Shown in pieces: positions 21,690-32,095 of a stretch of DNA of 64,000 nt. A program made the position numbers and the translations under genes. The notes below the pieces were generated by a model. It saw only the letters and a program-made list of their open reading frames with translations. It did not search any database and was not told the origin of the DNA. Source of the stretch: Cotesia glomerata (taxonomy: Eukaryota > Arthropoda > Insecta > Hymenoptera > Braconidae); the NCBI RefSeq assembly GCF_020080835.1, contig NC_058160.1, positions 14,695,506 to 14,759,505 on the forward strand, given 5' to 3'. The stretch's first letter is position 1. Each line of letters opens with the position of its first letter.

Positions 21690-22110
21690 CAGTAGATGAT
21701 GTGGTGGTGATAAGAAAAGATTTTTCTTGAGGTCGCACCACTTGCTCCAAGCTATAGGTCGTACAAGCAAATCTAGGATGATTTGACTAGAGTGCGACGG
21801 GCCAGTTGGTGAAGTGGCGGGGACAAAAGAAATGTGTTGGCTGCACTACTTGCGCCAGTCTGTAGTTGCAACTGCAAACTCGGAGTAGTTTGAATCAATT
21901 TTGTTTGTCAAGATAGTCAGGGCGCGAAGGCCAGCTGGTGAAGTGGCGGGGGCCAGAGATGAAGTTGTTGGCTGCACTATCTGCGCCAGTCTGTAGTCGC
22001 AAATGCAAACTCGAAGTAGTTTGAATCAATCTTGTTTATCAAGATTGTCAGGGCGCGAGGGCCAGCTGGTGAGATGGCGGGGGCCAGAGATGGTTTTAAG
22101 CTGCACTACA
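21690..22110 (+). repeat. About 131-bp tandem repeats in the 3' region of the gypsy element
   Basis: The phrase GGTGAAGTGGCGGGG recurs at about 21803, 21935 and (as GGTGAGATGGCGGGG) 22066, each followed by CAGAGATG-like sequence, GCTGCACTA, GCGCCAGTCTGTAG and TTTGAATCAAT. An older copy lies near 21695. The unit is GC-richer than its surroundings and non-coding. Confidence 0.8.
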
Positions 22111-22481
22111 TGTGTCATATGTGTTTGACAATGAGGCGGGAGCTTGAGGTGTACATAGTTGGATTACTATGTGGGTACACAGTTTTGCTGTATGAAGTAT
22201 ACAGTTGCAGACCATTGTGAGTGCTAAGGGTCTATACCTGGGGTGGTAGTGAATAAAGCTTGCATGTTATCGCTGGAATAGATAATCATAGAAATTTTGA
22301 AAAGGCATCCTCAACAAAACTAATTTTATTTGATTTGATAATCGAAAGTTTTTGTCACTTGAATTAGCCTCTGAACAAGGAAAAGTTATATCTTCAAAAA
22401 AAAAAAAAAAAAAAATATGACATGGCTTGTTATAAAATATTTAGATATACACCCGAGGACGTGTGATCGTCAGGTTGGCCG

Positions 22482-23042
22482 TGTCGGAGATAATATCAAG
22501 CTGGGTTTACCTAGAGATAGGGAAATTCCCAATATTTTAGTTTGTTTGTTAGTTTTAAGCAAAATTGTAAAGCATAGAATATTTAATAATTATTTATAAC
22601 TTAAGCCGATTATAATTTTTATGGTTATGGCGATGGGCTTGAGTCCGGAGTGACAATGGTCACCAAACGTAGACGAGGTCACAAGATAGAAGTAAAAAGT
22701 ATACAGTTAAAGATATCGACAGACAATGAGGGCTGTCGAAATATTTTTTGAGAGAAGAAGTACTTAGGGTACTGAGACGAGTAGTTCTTGTTGAACATTG
22801 ATCAAGTAAAGACATCGAATATATCCTGCTGACCCCGGGTTCGTTCTCGGTCTCATTCCCCAGCACTTTTACCTTGTATATTAATTATATTTGGATAATT
22901 AATCGTAGTATTGTTTATACAAGTTAGCGTACATTATATTTCAAAATTTAGATCAGTGTTATATTTCAATTATTCTAAATTAATAAATAATTGAATGAAC
23001 GAATCCAATGGACCGTACTAACGCCCCTAATAATGCTTTTCC

Positions 23043-23046
<4 letters not shown>
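22482..23046 (+). repeat. 3' LTR, 565 bp
   Basis: Same ends as the 5' LTR. It has an extra 108 bp at about 22703-22810 that contains TATCGACAGACAATGAGG and GACGAGTAGTTCTTG, either lost from the left copy or gained on the right. It is followed directly by (TA)n. Confidence 0.9.

Positions 23047-23109
<63 letters not shown>
23044..23109. repeat. (TA)n tract
   Basis: About 32 uninterrupted TA units between the gypsy 3' LTR and the sequence TTAGGGTGTGCC. Confidence 0.95.
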
Positions 23110-23112
<3 letters not shown>

Positions 23113-23610
23113 GGTGTGCCAAAATGTAACTCCCGTGGAAAACCTTTTAAAATTGGAATTTTGAGTTCCGCTTTTGACAGAGGCTGTGTTTGGGCATTTC
23201 CTAAGATATTTTAGGGAAAGACGATGTATTTGATTTCCATAGAATTTTTTAACAGAAGCTTAGTTTGGACGTTTCCGGTGGAAATTCAAAATTTGGCTAT
23301 TACAGAGCCTTACACGAATTTTTCTCAATGGACGGATATTTAAAAAGTTAATTAATATTTTTGAAAAATTCATGTTCAGAATTGGAAGCATTAGCAAAGC
23401 TAAATTATGAGAACGGATTCATTAATATCCAACTGTAAGGATTTCTTACATTGATACGTGTTGTAAATTATAGTTTGTTACATTATTAATATATGTATTT
23501 TTATGATTACTTTCGCTACTGTTAGTATTGTTGTTAGTAGATTTCATAGAAATCTAACTATTGCATTGATCCTCATGACGGAACTTTTGAAAAATTTTGC
23601 TATATTCTGA
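23110..23610 (+). repeat. Stub of a DNA transposon with TAGGGTGTGCC end
   Basis: The 5' border TAGGGTGTGCCAAAA is the same as the inner TIR start of the large element at 23674, in the same direction, but the following 450 bases differ. No partner end and no coding frame are seen. It may be one end of a related non-autonomous element. Confidence 0.4.
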
Positions 23611-24590
23611 CTATACTCGTCGAGCTGAGTCAGAAAATGTATATGGTTCAAAAGTTTATGTATGTATGTATATTAGGGTGTGCCAAAAAAATCGGATATT
23701 TTTTTTTTCACTTTCCGCTCAAAATATCGTAGAAGATGTCGAAACAAAAGGCCTGTCCAAAGGAGAGTTCTTAATTTTTATTTTAAGAGGTCCTCCATCG
23801 ATTCTGAAGTTTTTCCCATTTAAATAACAGAGGAAAAATTTTTTTTTATTTTTACTGCCGCAACGTCTGAAGATTTCATTTTTTCATGAAATAAACTATT
23901 AAACCTCATTTGGGATTAAATTTTGAACAAAAAATTTCATTGGGTCATATTGCTACCATCGAAGCCTGACTTTTTATAAAGCTTTACAGTATCAATTTTC
24001 CCCAAATTTCGTGTTTTTCGTAATTTTTAGCTAAACTATCCAAGATAGAACAAAAAGTCAAATAACAATTTTGTAGTCCATTTGACGTACTACAAAAAAC
24101 ATTCAGATAAATTTTTTGTATCATCAATATTTTCAAAGTTACAGACCAACAAAATCCTATTTTTCTAATTTTTAGCTTTGTTCAAGTGAACCATCGATAA
24201 AAATACAAAAAATTTGGTTTTTATTTTTTAGTAAATCAAATTTGCTACAAAATTGTATAAGAAAGATTCATTGTCTCCGCAATAGCTCAGAGTAACAAGC
24301 CTGATAAGTCATATTTTCATAATTTTTCAACTATATTTTTTTTTAAAGTATATTTAATTCTCTAAAAAGTTAGCCTAGATTAATTTTTTACATTATAACT
24401 TGCTTAATAAGACAACAAATATTATTGTTATTTATTTCGCTTTTGGTCTATTGAGGTTATTTAACCAATCCTCAAGACAACCCTGATTAAGTGAACATAT
24501 TGAAAATGATTTGAGACATTCCATTCCCACAAGATATATTATTGAAAATAAGAAAATTGAATGATTAACAAGTATTCGATATAATCAAAC
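23611..24590 (+). repeat. Left terminal inverted repeat
   Basis: Matches the complement of 31068-32086, for instance CTATACTCGTCGAGCTGAG, GAGGTCCTCCATCGATTCTG and AGGTTATTTAACCAATCCTC occur in both arms. It ends inward near CGATATAATCAA. The right arm has about 50 extra bases near 31320. Confidence 0.9.
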
Positions 24591-25168
24591 ATTAAATTCT
24601 TTCTAGTACTTTGTAATCCTTTTCTGTTTCAAACGATCTTCTATTTTTCGAACTGAAAAACATGTTTAATTCTATATAGAGTTAGGAAAGCGTTTTAATG
24701 TTCCAATAATATAATTTTTGGATGCTTTTAATCATAATCTACAGCAGAAAGTTTTAGGGATAGTCTGCGGGATCAACTAAATTTTCGGATAGATAGTTAA
24801 GGATTCAATATACAGTATAAAAAACAAATTCGAGGAGCAACTAGTTTCAACAGAATGCATAAGAATAAGAAAAGCTATTTTTGAAAAATTGAGCCCTTAT
24901 TGAAGTAATTTACTACAAGTAAATAATTGTTATTTATAAAACTATATTTAGATTCACACTAATAAATCGGATAATGCCAGCATGAATTACAAGTTTTCTA
25001 TATAAAAACCAGATCTATTATATTTCCAGACATTTAAACGTATTTGGTTTGTAACTTAGTAATGTAGTAATTCTTAGTAACGTTAGGAAATTTTTTCCTA
25101 TGCTCTTCAACAACTTGCAATAAATATTGCCTTTGTTCTTCACTCCTGGTCAAACAGTTGTTGTCCTC
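24591..25168. other. Non-coding 3' flank of the transposase-like gene
   Basis: AT-rich sequence between the left inverted repeat and the stop region of the gene. It is probably the 3' UTR (a polyA-signal-like AATAAA occurs in this stretch on the minus strand only weakly), with nothing else recognised. Confidence 0.4.
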
Positions 25169-25883
25169 CTAAATTAATGCTACGCCTCGTTCAGCGAGAT
25201 CATTAATCACTTGTGAGTCAGACAGCACTGATTTACAGTGAAAATAATTTTGATCAGATGCCAAGAGATCTGAATCCTTGTCCATGAATTGATGCGGTAA
25301 TTTAAACTGTTGAAATAAAAGCAGTGATTGCTTGCTAGCAAAATCACAGAGATTTTTCGATAATAACAGGCTTATATCTTTGGCAATAAACTTTTTCGAG
25401 TTTGCAGCATTACTGTTTCGCACTTTCATTGCAGCTACGGTTTGCCTTTTAATTTGTAAGGGTACACTGTCATCAAATAACGCTAAACCGACTAACTCTT
25501 CGGATAAGTAACATAAATGTATTAATAATATCGAGCTTGCTGCGTCAGAAATTTTTTTATGAACAGAACGGTATTGATATAAATTTTTAACCATATTCAA
25601 ATCTTGATTAGGTGACTTTATCGCAGAAGGTGCTTGAAACCATGAAATGACATAAAATTCGACGAGGAATAAGCAGACATATCTTAGTCCATTTACCTCA
25701 GTGGGATTCATTCGAAACTGTTTTCGAAACATAAAGTTTCAAAGCGTACAGAGCTTTTGACATCTATCTGACATGGTGGTTGGGTCCTGGAGCTTTAAAA
25801 CTTATTCCATTTCTTGGAGAACTGCCTAAAAATATCAACACCACTTCTAAAAACTCTTTATAATCGTCTTGGTCATGCTTTTC
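25169..25883 (-). pseudogene. Transposase-like gene, last exon, broken
   Basis: The acceptor ATTTCAG lies at 25886-25884. The exon gives DYKEFLEVVLIFLGSSP, FKAPGPNHHVR, a TAG where the family has Trp, then KALYALKL, a frameshift near 25733, and the open part from 25732: RMNPTEVNGLRYVCLFLVEF, YLSEELVGLALFDD and the family C-terminus VINDLAERGVALI. One nonsense codon and one frameshift make the gene non-functional as it stands. Confidence 0.65.
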
Positions 25884-26549
25884 CTGAAATATAAAATTTG
25901 TAATTGAATTTTGAGGATCTGAATCAAGATTTGAGACTAATCAATAAATTAACCGCAATTATTATTTAGAATTTGAAGAAAACACTATGATCCAGTTTTA
26001 AATGAGTACTATGCGAATAACGCTACTAAGTCAGAAAATTAGGAGAGTAAAATAATTTCCAATTTTTTATAGTGAGTTTTGAAAGGATGTAACTTTATTA
26101 AAAGCTGCTATTTTGAGATGAAATAAAGCATTTTAACTCTTAAATTCTCTAGTTATAAAATTGAGACACAGAATTTTTTTACAGGTTTTCCTTTCAGCCC
26201 GATCAGAACTAATATTAATTAAAATAATTTTTAAAATTTGTCGATTTTCAAATCTATTTCTGAAAGAGGTTCATTTCACCAAAAAATGTAGACGAGAATT
26301 TTGACAATAAAAATAAAAATTTGATAAGATAATAATAGTGCTCGATAAACAATTACGATTGTTATAGAATATTTTGTAGTTAGTATATGATCGTCGGTGT
26401 TTTTGTCTTTGAGTTCATTATTGCGAAACCATAAAGTACTCTCCAAAATAACCAAAACGATGACCTTCTTAAAACTAATGTACAAATGTCAATAATTAGA
26501 AAAAATGATCATAATTTAAATACCTGTAGTCAATCAATAATGAAACTTA

Positions 26550-26776
26550 TTATTTAATTTTTTTTCCGTAAATTCTTTCATTTATAATTGAATCCTGAAT
26601 ACCAGTTTCAAATTTTGTTTTGTCTATGTTTTTCCAATTATTTTGGAATCGTACAAAAATTTCTACATTAGGAGAACTTACTCCTGGCCAAACAACTTCG
26701 ACAACGCTTCTTAAAATCAATTTATACACATAATGTCGACATGCTAAATATAATAATGGCTTTTTTAACATTTTTT
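26550..26776 (-). CDS. Transposase-like gene, exon 3
   Basis: After an acceptor AATTAG at 26777, the exon reads PLLYLACRHYVYKLILRSVV, the family's conserved LxCRHH-like segment (second His changed to Tyr), then VEIFVRFQNNWKNID. The 3' end of the exon is uncertain: the frame ends at 26550 without a clear donor. The intron before it holds a nested (CA)n repeat. Confidence 0.55.
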
Positions 26777-27329
26777 CTAATTAGCCGCATGTTCCTTTAT
26801 CAACTCGTTAAATAAAAATGATTAAAAATATTAGACTTACCAATCATCAGCCGGAAGTATAAACTATAATATCGAAAAATATATTCTTGAACCAGTAATA
26901 AAAGTCAGTTGCATGCAATGAACATAAATGACAACATCTGTAAAATTTTCTGCACACAAGGTTAGTTTCTTTAAATTTGTAACTTGATGCCAGTGGAAAA
27001 CGAGGCATTGGAAATATCATGATTCTGGTTTGAAAAATTTTAAATAGGCAAATTAAATTATATATTCAAGAACAACCGTGTCGTCCCGAAGCAACAATAT
27101 TACAACTTTAAAAAAGCTTTTTTCAAATGCGTCATTTTACCAAATAAAATCGATTTAACTCATATTGGCTTTCACAAAATCAGATGTGCTTTTATTAATA
27201 TTGGTACTTATTTGCATAAAAATAATGAAGAAATAACAATATTTAAAAAATGAATGAAATTTTTAAAATCATCACTCAATTGTAAGAACTCCAATTTTTA
27301 AAGGATTTCTCTCACTCTCTCTAATAAAA

Positions 27330-28017
27330 AAAAAAATTAGAAAAACGGTTGACCCTGAAGGCCATCCCTGCAACTTCCCGCTGATTCCATACTTAGGCGC
27401 TTAAAATTGCACCAATGACGTTTTTGAGCTCTTCGAGCGTAAAAATACAATGTATGGGTTATTTTGAGCTCTCCAAGCTCAAAGAGATTGCTTTCCTATG
27501 CTTTTGAGCTCTTCGAGCTCAAAAGTCTGATAGAGATTTGATGACACTATTTTTTGAATTTTTAAACCGCAATAACTTTTGAATGAATAAACCGATTTTT
27601 ACGTGGTAGCATTCGACGCAGTTTTTCAAGCCTCACAAAGAATCTCAAATTTTAAATTGATCGCGCTAGAAATTTCGGAGTTATTCCGAAAAAACACTTT
27701 TTTCGTTTTTCTTTCGTTCACAATATCTCTCGAACGAATCAACCGATTTTGACTGGACTGGTGGCGATCGACGTAGTTTTTCGAGATTAAGAGCGGATTA
27801 GTTTTTGAAATTGAACCATCAAGCCGTTTAAAAGTTATCCAAAAAAAACCACATTTGAAAAAAATTTTTTTTTCAGTTTTTTTACGATTTCTCAAAATCT
27901 ATTGATCTGAATCGGTCCAAATAGTTTTCAAAATCTAAGTTTGGTTAAGCCCTTTCGAATGGCACCAACCGCGATGAAATCGGTCAAGCCGTTCAAAAGT
28001 TATAAGCGGTTCACATA

Positions 28018-28105
<88 letters not shown>

Positions 28106-28263
28106 TACAGACACCGTGACAACCTCGCGGGTATAGTCAGGGAAGCTTCCTGTGACCTTTAAACGTCGAGATCTGATGAAAACTCGATTTTTGCAAAACG
28201 GGGTGAGAACAATAACTTCCCGATTTTTGAAAATCTTCGATTTTCTTAGCGGGAAGTTAAAAA
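27330..28263 (+). repeat. (CA)n-repeat family, copy 5, inside a transposase intron
   Basis: From AAATTAGAAAAACGGTTGACC to TTAGCGGGAAGTTAAAAA. Three palindromes TTTTGAGCTC-NNN-GAGC... near 27420-27520, the modules, GGCACCAACCGCGATG, a (CA)n tract of about 40 units (28022-28101) and the conserved tail. Its full length and position between exons 2 and 3 show that it landed after the transposon. Confidence 0.85.
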
Positions 28264-28382
28264 TACCTTCGAAAAATTTTAAAATAATAGGTAAAGATTG
28301 TCTTGTGAATATGACATCGTTTGTAGGAATGATCCACATATTTTTTCGGAAACAGGTGAATGTTGTTGACTAATTTGTTTAC

Positions 28383-28943
28383 CTGTATTTTTCGCACATG
28401 TGTCAAAGCACATAGCTTTAATCCGATCTGAAATATTCTTCTTATTTATGGTTTTCTTGATGGCGATTGTTCGGTTTAAACCAGTCCCACGGTCAAGTTT
28501 TGGTACTCCCAATAACTGCTGAGTATTGACACCCGATAAGATTATTAGAAGTCTTTCGACTGCATCCCGGCCAGTAATATCAGGCAGCAACTTTCCATCC
28601 CAGTCGATGACAACGCATTGAGCAACTCGTAGATCAGTTTTTAAATCTTCAGCAATCTTTTTTCTTATCTCGATCCGATTTCGATGGATCGTACGGTGGC
28701 TTACAGAAACATAATTTAAATTGATTCCTAAAGCTGATGCAAATACGCAAAAAAGATACATGGCTTGTCTACTACTCACATTCGCTCTATCCATTGCCGA
28801 AACCACTTCTGGTGTCATAAGTTTTAATTTTTTTAGTTTTGGTTCAACAGGTATATCATCGAAAAAATCAGAAGTAGTAGAATGATTTGATTGAATTAAT
28901 ATAGTAGAAGTGGTAGAATGATGTAAAAGAGGTAACAAAGAGA
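28383..28943 (-). CDS. Transposase-like gene, exon 2
   Basis: The acceptor TTTATAG precedes 28943 and the donor ACAG|GTAAAC lies at 28383/28382. It has the segment RIEIRKKIAEDLKTD and WDGKLLPDITGRDAVERLLI, with an acidic WDGK/LP motif, then IKAMCFDTCAKNTGKQ. The phrase MCFDT-NTG is a hallmark of the family and the Asp is a candidate catalytic residue (inference). The downstream 30 codons in the open frame are intron. Confidence 0.65.
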
Positions 28944-29467
28944 CTATAAATAGAAATTATAGAAAAATAATCATTAAAAAAAAAGAAGAAAAAAATTGAA
29001 TGTTATTAGCTCATAAAAAAGATCTTTTGAATTGCGAGAACTTCATAAACATACAGTATTACATGAAGCATTAGTAAAGTGTGAGCGAATTACCTATCTA
29101 GTAAGTGAAGAATACAAAAATTATGACGTTAGTATAGACTATTCACAGTACATTTACTCAGTAAAAAATTTTTCGTCATTGCGTAAAGTATAAAAATTTT
29201 TGTGTAGAATATTACACTCTAGTGTGTAGAATTTTACATTCTTATGTGTTGATTTAACGCACTAGAATGTTGAATTAACATTAGTTTGTGTAAAAAACAG
29301 TCAGTAAAACAAATATTTGTGTTAAATTAGACGAAAATTTTTTTACTGTGTAAAAATCATTCACAGAATAATAAATTAAAAATTAATTGTAAAGTTATTG
29401 CTGTGTGAGAGAATTCTTTAAAATGGATTATTAAAAATAAAAGCAACGAGTAACCATTCGATTTTAC
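28944..29467. other. Intron 1 of the transposase-like gene
   Basis: AT-rich, bounded by GTAAAA and TTTATAG on the minus strand. It contains several spaced repeats of a GTGTAGAATTTTACA-like phrase (29200-29330). Confidence 0.5.
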
Positions 29468-30032
29468 CTGCTTCATCAACTCCATTAGTATTTACATTTG
29501 TCCCAGCACTTTCCATCGAAATAAAATTTGAAATGTCTTCGATACAAAAGGTCGATGTATTTTGTACATCTTTAATATTGGCTGAAATCTTTATCAACTG
29601 ACTACGCTTGCAAATTTCCCCACTAGCAATCAAAACTTTCCTTTGTGGTGAGCTTAATGTTATCAAAACATTCTGTGGTGCAATATCGAACAGTTTGTCG
29701 AGAGAATTGATAAAAGTTTTTTCGGCCAATTGTTGTGCGGGAGATTTTTTGCAAGCTTTATGTACTTGAGTTTTCTGCCAGTTTTTATGTAATTTTTCAA
29801 TTTTTCCAATTGAACGATGTGAATTGTTTCTTGGTAATGTGAACTTATTCCACACTTTGATAACCTCACACAGAACAAATCTAGCACTTTCGAGAATGAA
29901 TAGTTTATCTGTTCGATGTTTATAGAAAAATAAACATAAAACATTACGATTCGTGGGTAATTTCAAATCACTTAAAGTTTTTGACTCGAACCCAACCAAG
30001 TTAATGTAATTTTTACTTGTTTCATAAGACAT
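29468..30032 (-). CDS. Transposase-like gene, exon 1
   Basis: It starts at ATG 30032 and reads to a donor GCAG|GTAAAA at 29468/29467. It carries the N-terminal domain of a protein family I know from many arthropod and cnidarian genomes as uncharacterised, transposon-linked proteins: KLPTNRNVLCLFFY, ESARFVLCEVIKVWNKF, IGKIEKLHKNWQK and LDKLFDIAPQ. The class of transposon is not known to me with certainty. The frame is open over the whole exon. Confidence 0.65.
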
Positions 30033-30164
30033 TGTTCATCAATAATGTTCACGTAATAATTACCGTAACTCCTATTCTTTCCCGCTTCACAGCATTATTT
30101 ATATTTGTAAAAATGCTTGCCGTAAGATGGACGGTGTGGCTTAATGTATATAGAATAAGAAAGG

Positions 30165-30422
30165 AGATTTAGTATAGACTGGATAGCTCAAATGGTAGAG
30201 TAGCCGACATGTCTTCGGAAGGTTCTGGGTTCGAATCCCAGTCCGAGCTATCTAATAATTTTTTCTCGCATATTCTATAAACTCACATTAAGATGATCCT
30301 CTCCACATTACTTTCTCAATCTTTTCCTGCCAATTATCCTGTTACGTGAATGTGGAATGCTTCACGTAATAATTACCGTAACTCCTATTCTTTCCCGCTT
30401 CACAGCATTATTTATATTTGTA
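30165..30422 (+). mobile_element. tRNA-derived SINE, copy 1
   Basis: The head at 30177-30249 is tRNA-like and has both RNA polymerase III boxes: A box TAGCTCAAATGG (30184-30195) and a perfect B box GGTTCGAATCC (30228-30238). The body after the head (TTTTCTCGCATATTCTATAA ... GTTACGTGAATGTGG ... TTCACGTAATAATTACC ... CCGCTTCACAG) matches a second copy at 48755-49005. A 62-bp piece of the 3' end also lies upstream at 30047-30108. Confidence 0.8.
30177..30249 (+). ncRNA. tRNA-like SINE head (not a working tRNA)
   Basis: 73 nt with a good T arm (CTGGG-TTCGAAT-CCCAG) and D arm. The acceptor stem has only about four or five of seven pairs, and the anticodon loop CATGTCT lacks the universal U33. The same damage occurs in the other copy, so it is a family feature and not local decay of a tRNA gene. 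Confidence 0.75.
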
Positions 30423-31067
30423 CGTTCATCACATCATTGTTCATCAATAAACTGGTATAATTGTTAATACGATAATGATTCATTTAGAAACCAACCTCAA
30501 TTAAGGACCAATTATAATGAAAGACAATAGAGTCCTCTAATTGCCGATTTCAAGCGGATAATTGATCAATTACGCATAACGTCAATAAACACTCAGAGAG
30601 CGTTAGTTGAGAATTCTGTAGAAAATTTGAATTTGACTTTGAACCTCAGCCAGTAATGATAACTCTTTTTAACAGAAAGTGAAAAGTTCCATACAAAAGT
30701 TAATATTGATATGAACTTGTAAATATGGAATATAAAAAATTTTTTCATAATTTAATATGTCGTAAAGATTAGTAAAAATGTAATAAGTTTTACAATGTAA
30801 AATTGTGAAAGGTTATATATGGAAGGTTTTATCCTGGATTACTATGTGACTAAAGTTATTTGTTGAATAATGATGTTTTCTTGCAGCAATGGTAATAAAT
30901 GAATAAATAAATACGAAAAAAAATAATAACTTAAAATACAATAGAAACGCACAATAAAAATAAAAATACTATCATGAAAATTTTGAGGTAATTAAAAAAA
31001 CATAATTTTTTGGTAATACTCTCTTATGTAAAAAAAGAAATAAAAAGCATCAGAAAGGATTAGATTT
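30423..31067. other. Unassigned sequence inside the long-TIR element
   Basis: AT-rich; probably the promoter side of the transposase-like gene or transposon filler. No frame or repeat recognised. Confidence 0.4.
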
Positions 31068-32086
31068 TTGATTATATCGAATACTTGTTAATCATTCAAT
31101 TTTCTTATTTTCAATAATATATCTTGTAGGAATGGAATGTCTCAAATCATTTTCAATATGTTTACTTAATCAGGGTTGTCTTGAGGATTGGTTAAATAAC
31201 CTCAATAGACCAAAAACGAAATAAATAACAATAATATTTGTTGACTTATTTAGCAAGTTATAATGTAAAAAATTAATCTAGGCTAACTTTTTAGAGAATT
31301 AAATATACTTTAAATTTCCAATGGAAATTTGTCATTTATCGTCAATAATTTAGAAAATATGGTTGAAAAATTATGAAAATATGACTTATCAGGCTTGTTA
31401 CTCTGAGCTATTGCGGAGACAACGAATCTTTCTTATACAATTTTGTAGCAAATTTGATGTATTAAAAAATAAAAACCAAATTTTTTGTATTTTTATCGAT
31501 GGTTCACTTGAACAAAGCTAAAAATTAGAAAAATAGGATTTTGTTGGTCTGTAACTTTGAAAATATTGATGATACAAAAAATTTATTTGAATGTTTTTTG
31601 TAGTACGTCAAATGGACTACAAAATTGTTATTTGACTTTTTGTTCTATCTTGGATAGTTTAGCTAAAAATTACGAAAAACACGAAATTTGGGGAAAATTG
31701 ATACTGTAAAGCTTTATAAAAAGTCAGGCTTCGATGGTAGCAATATGACCCAATGAAATTTTTTGTTCAAAATTTAATCCCAAATGAGGTTTAATAGTTT
31801 ATTTCATGAAAAAATGAAATCTTCAGACGTTGCGGCAGTAAAAATAAAAAAAAAAATTTTTCCTCTGTTATTTAAATGGGAAAAACTTCAGAATCGATGG
31901 AGGACCTCTTAAAATTGAAATTAAGAACTCTCCTTTGAACAGGCCTTTTGTTTCGACATCTTCTACGATATTTTGAGCGAAAAGTGAAAAAAAAAAAATA
32001 TCCGATTTTTTTGGCACACCCTAATATACATACATACATAAACTTTTGAACCATATACATTTTCTGACTCAGCTCGACGAGTATAG
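31068..32086 (-). repeat. Right terminal inverted repeat
   Basis: Inverted partner of 23611-24590, with a small indel (TTTCCAATGGAAATTTG, itself palindromic, near 31316) and scattered substitutions. Confidence 0.9.
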
Positions 32087-32095
32087 TTATTATTA

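Larger units (their letters stand above)
17854..23046 (+). mobile_element. Ty3/gypsy-type LTR retrotransposon with both LTRs, inactive
   Basis: Two LTRs of the same sequence (17854-18309 and 22482-23046) bracket 4.2 kb of pol-like sequence in the order protease, RT, RNase H, integrase. Both LTRs start TGTCGGAGATAATATC and end TTTTCCGACA. The element sits in TA repeats, so the short target duplication cannot be read with certainty. Pol has many stops and frame changes. No convincing gag is present: only about 300 bases separate the primer site from protease. Confidence 0.9.
23611..32086. mobile_element. 8.5-kb DNA transposon with about 1-kb terminal inverted repeats
   Basis: The left arm (23611-24590) and right arm (31068-32086) are near-identical inverted copies. 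Core termini are TAGGGTGTGCCAAAA (23674) and its complement (ends 32023); the inverted match continues outward for about 63 bases on each side to CTATACTCGTCGAGC. Between the arms lies a minus-strand multi-exon gene of transposase type. No clean target duplication is visible at either possible border. A (CA)n repeat (27330-28263) and a SINE (30165-30422) are nested inside. Confidence 0.85.

Noticed and set aside
30177..30249. A functional tRNA gene
   Set aside because: The acceptor stem has two or three mismatches and the anticodon loop lacks U33; the same defects are in the second copy, and both have a shared non-tRNA body.
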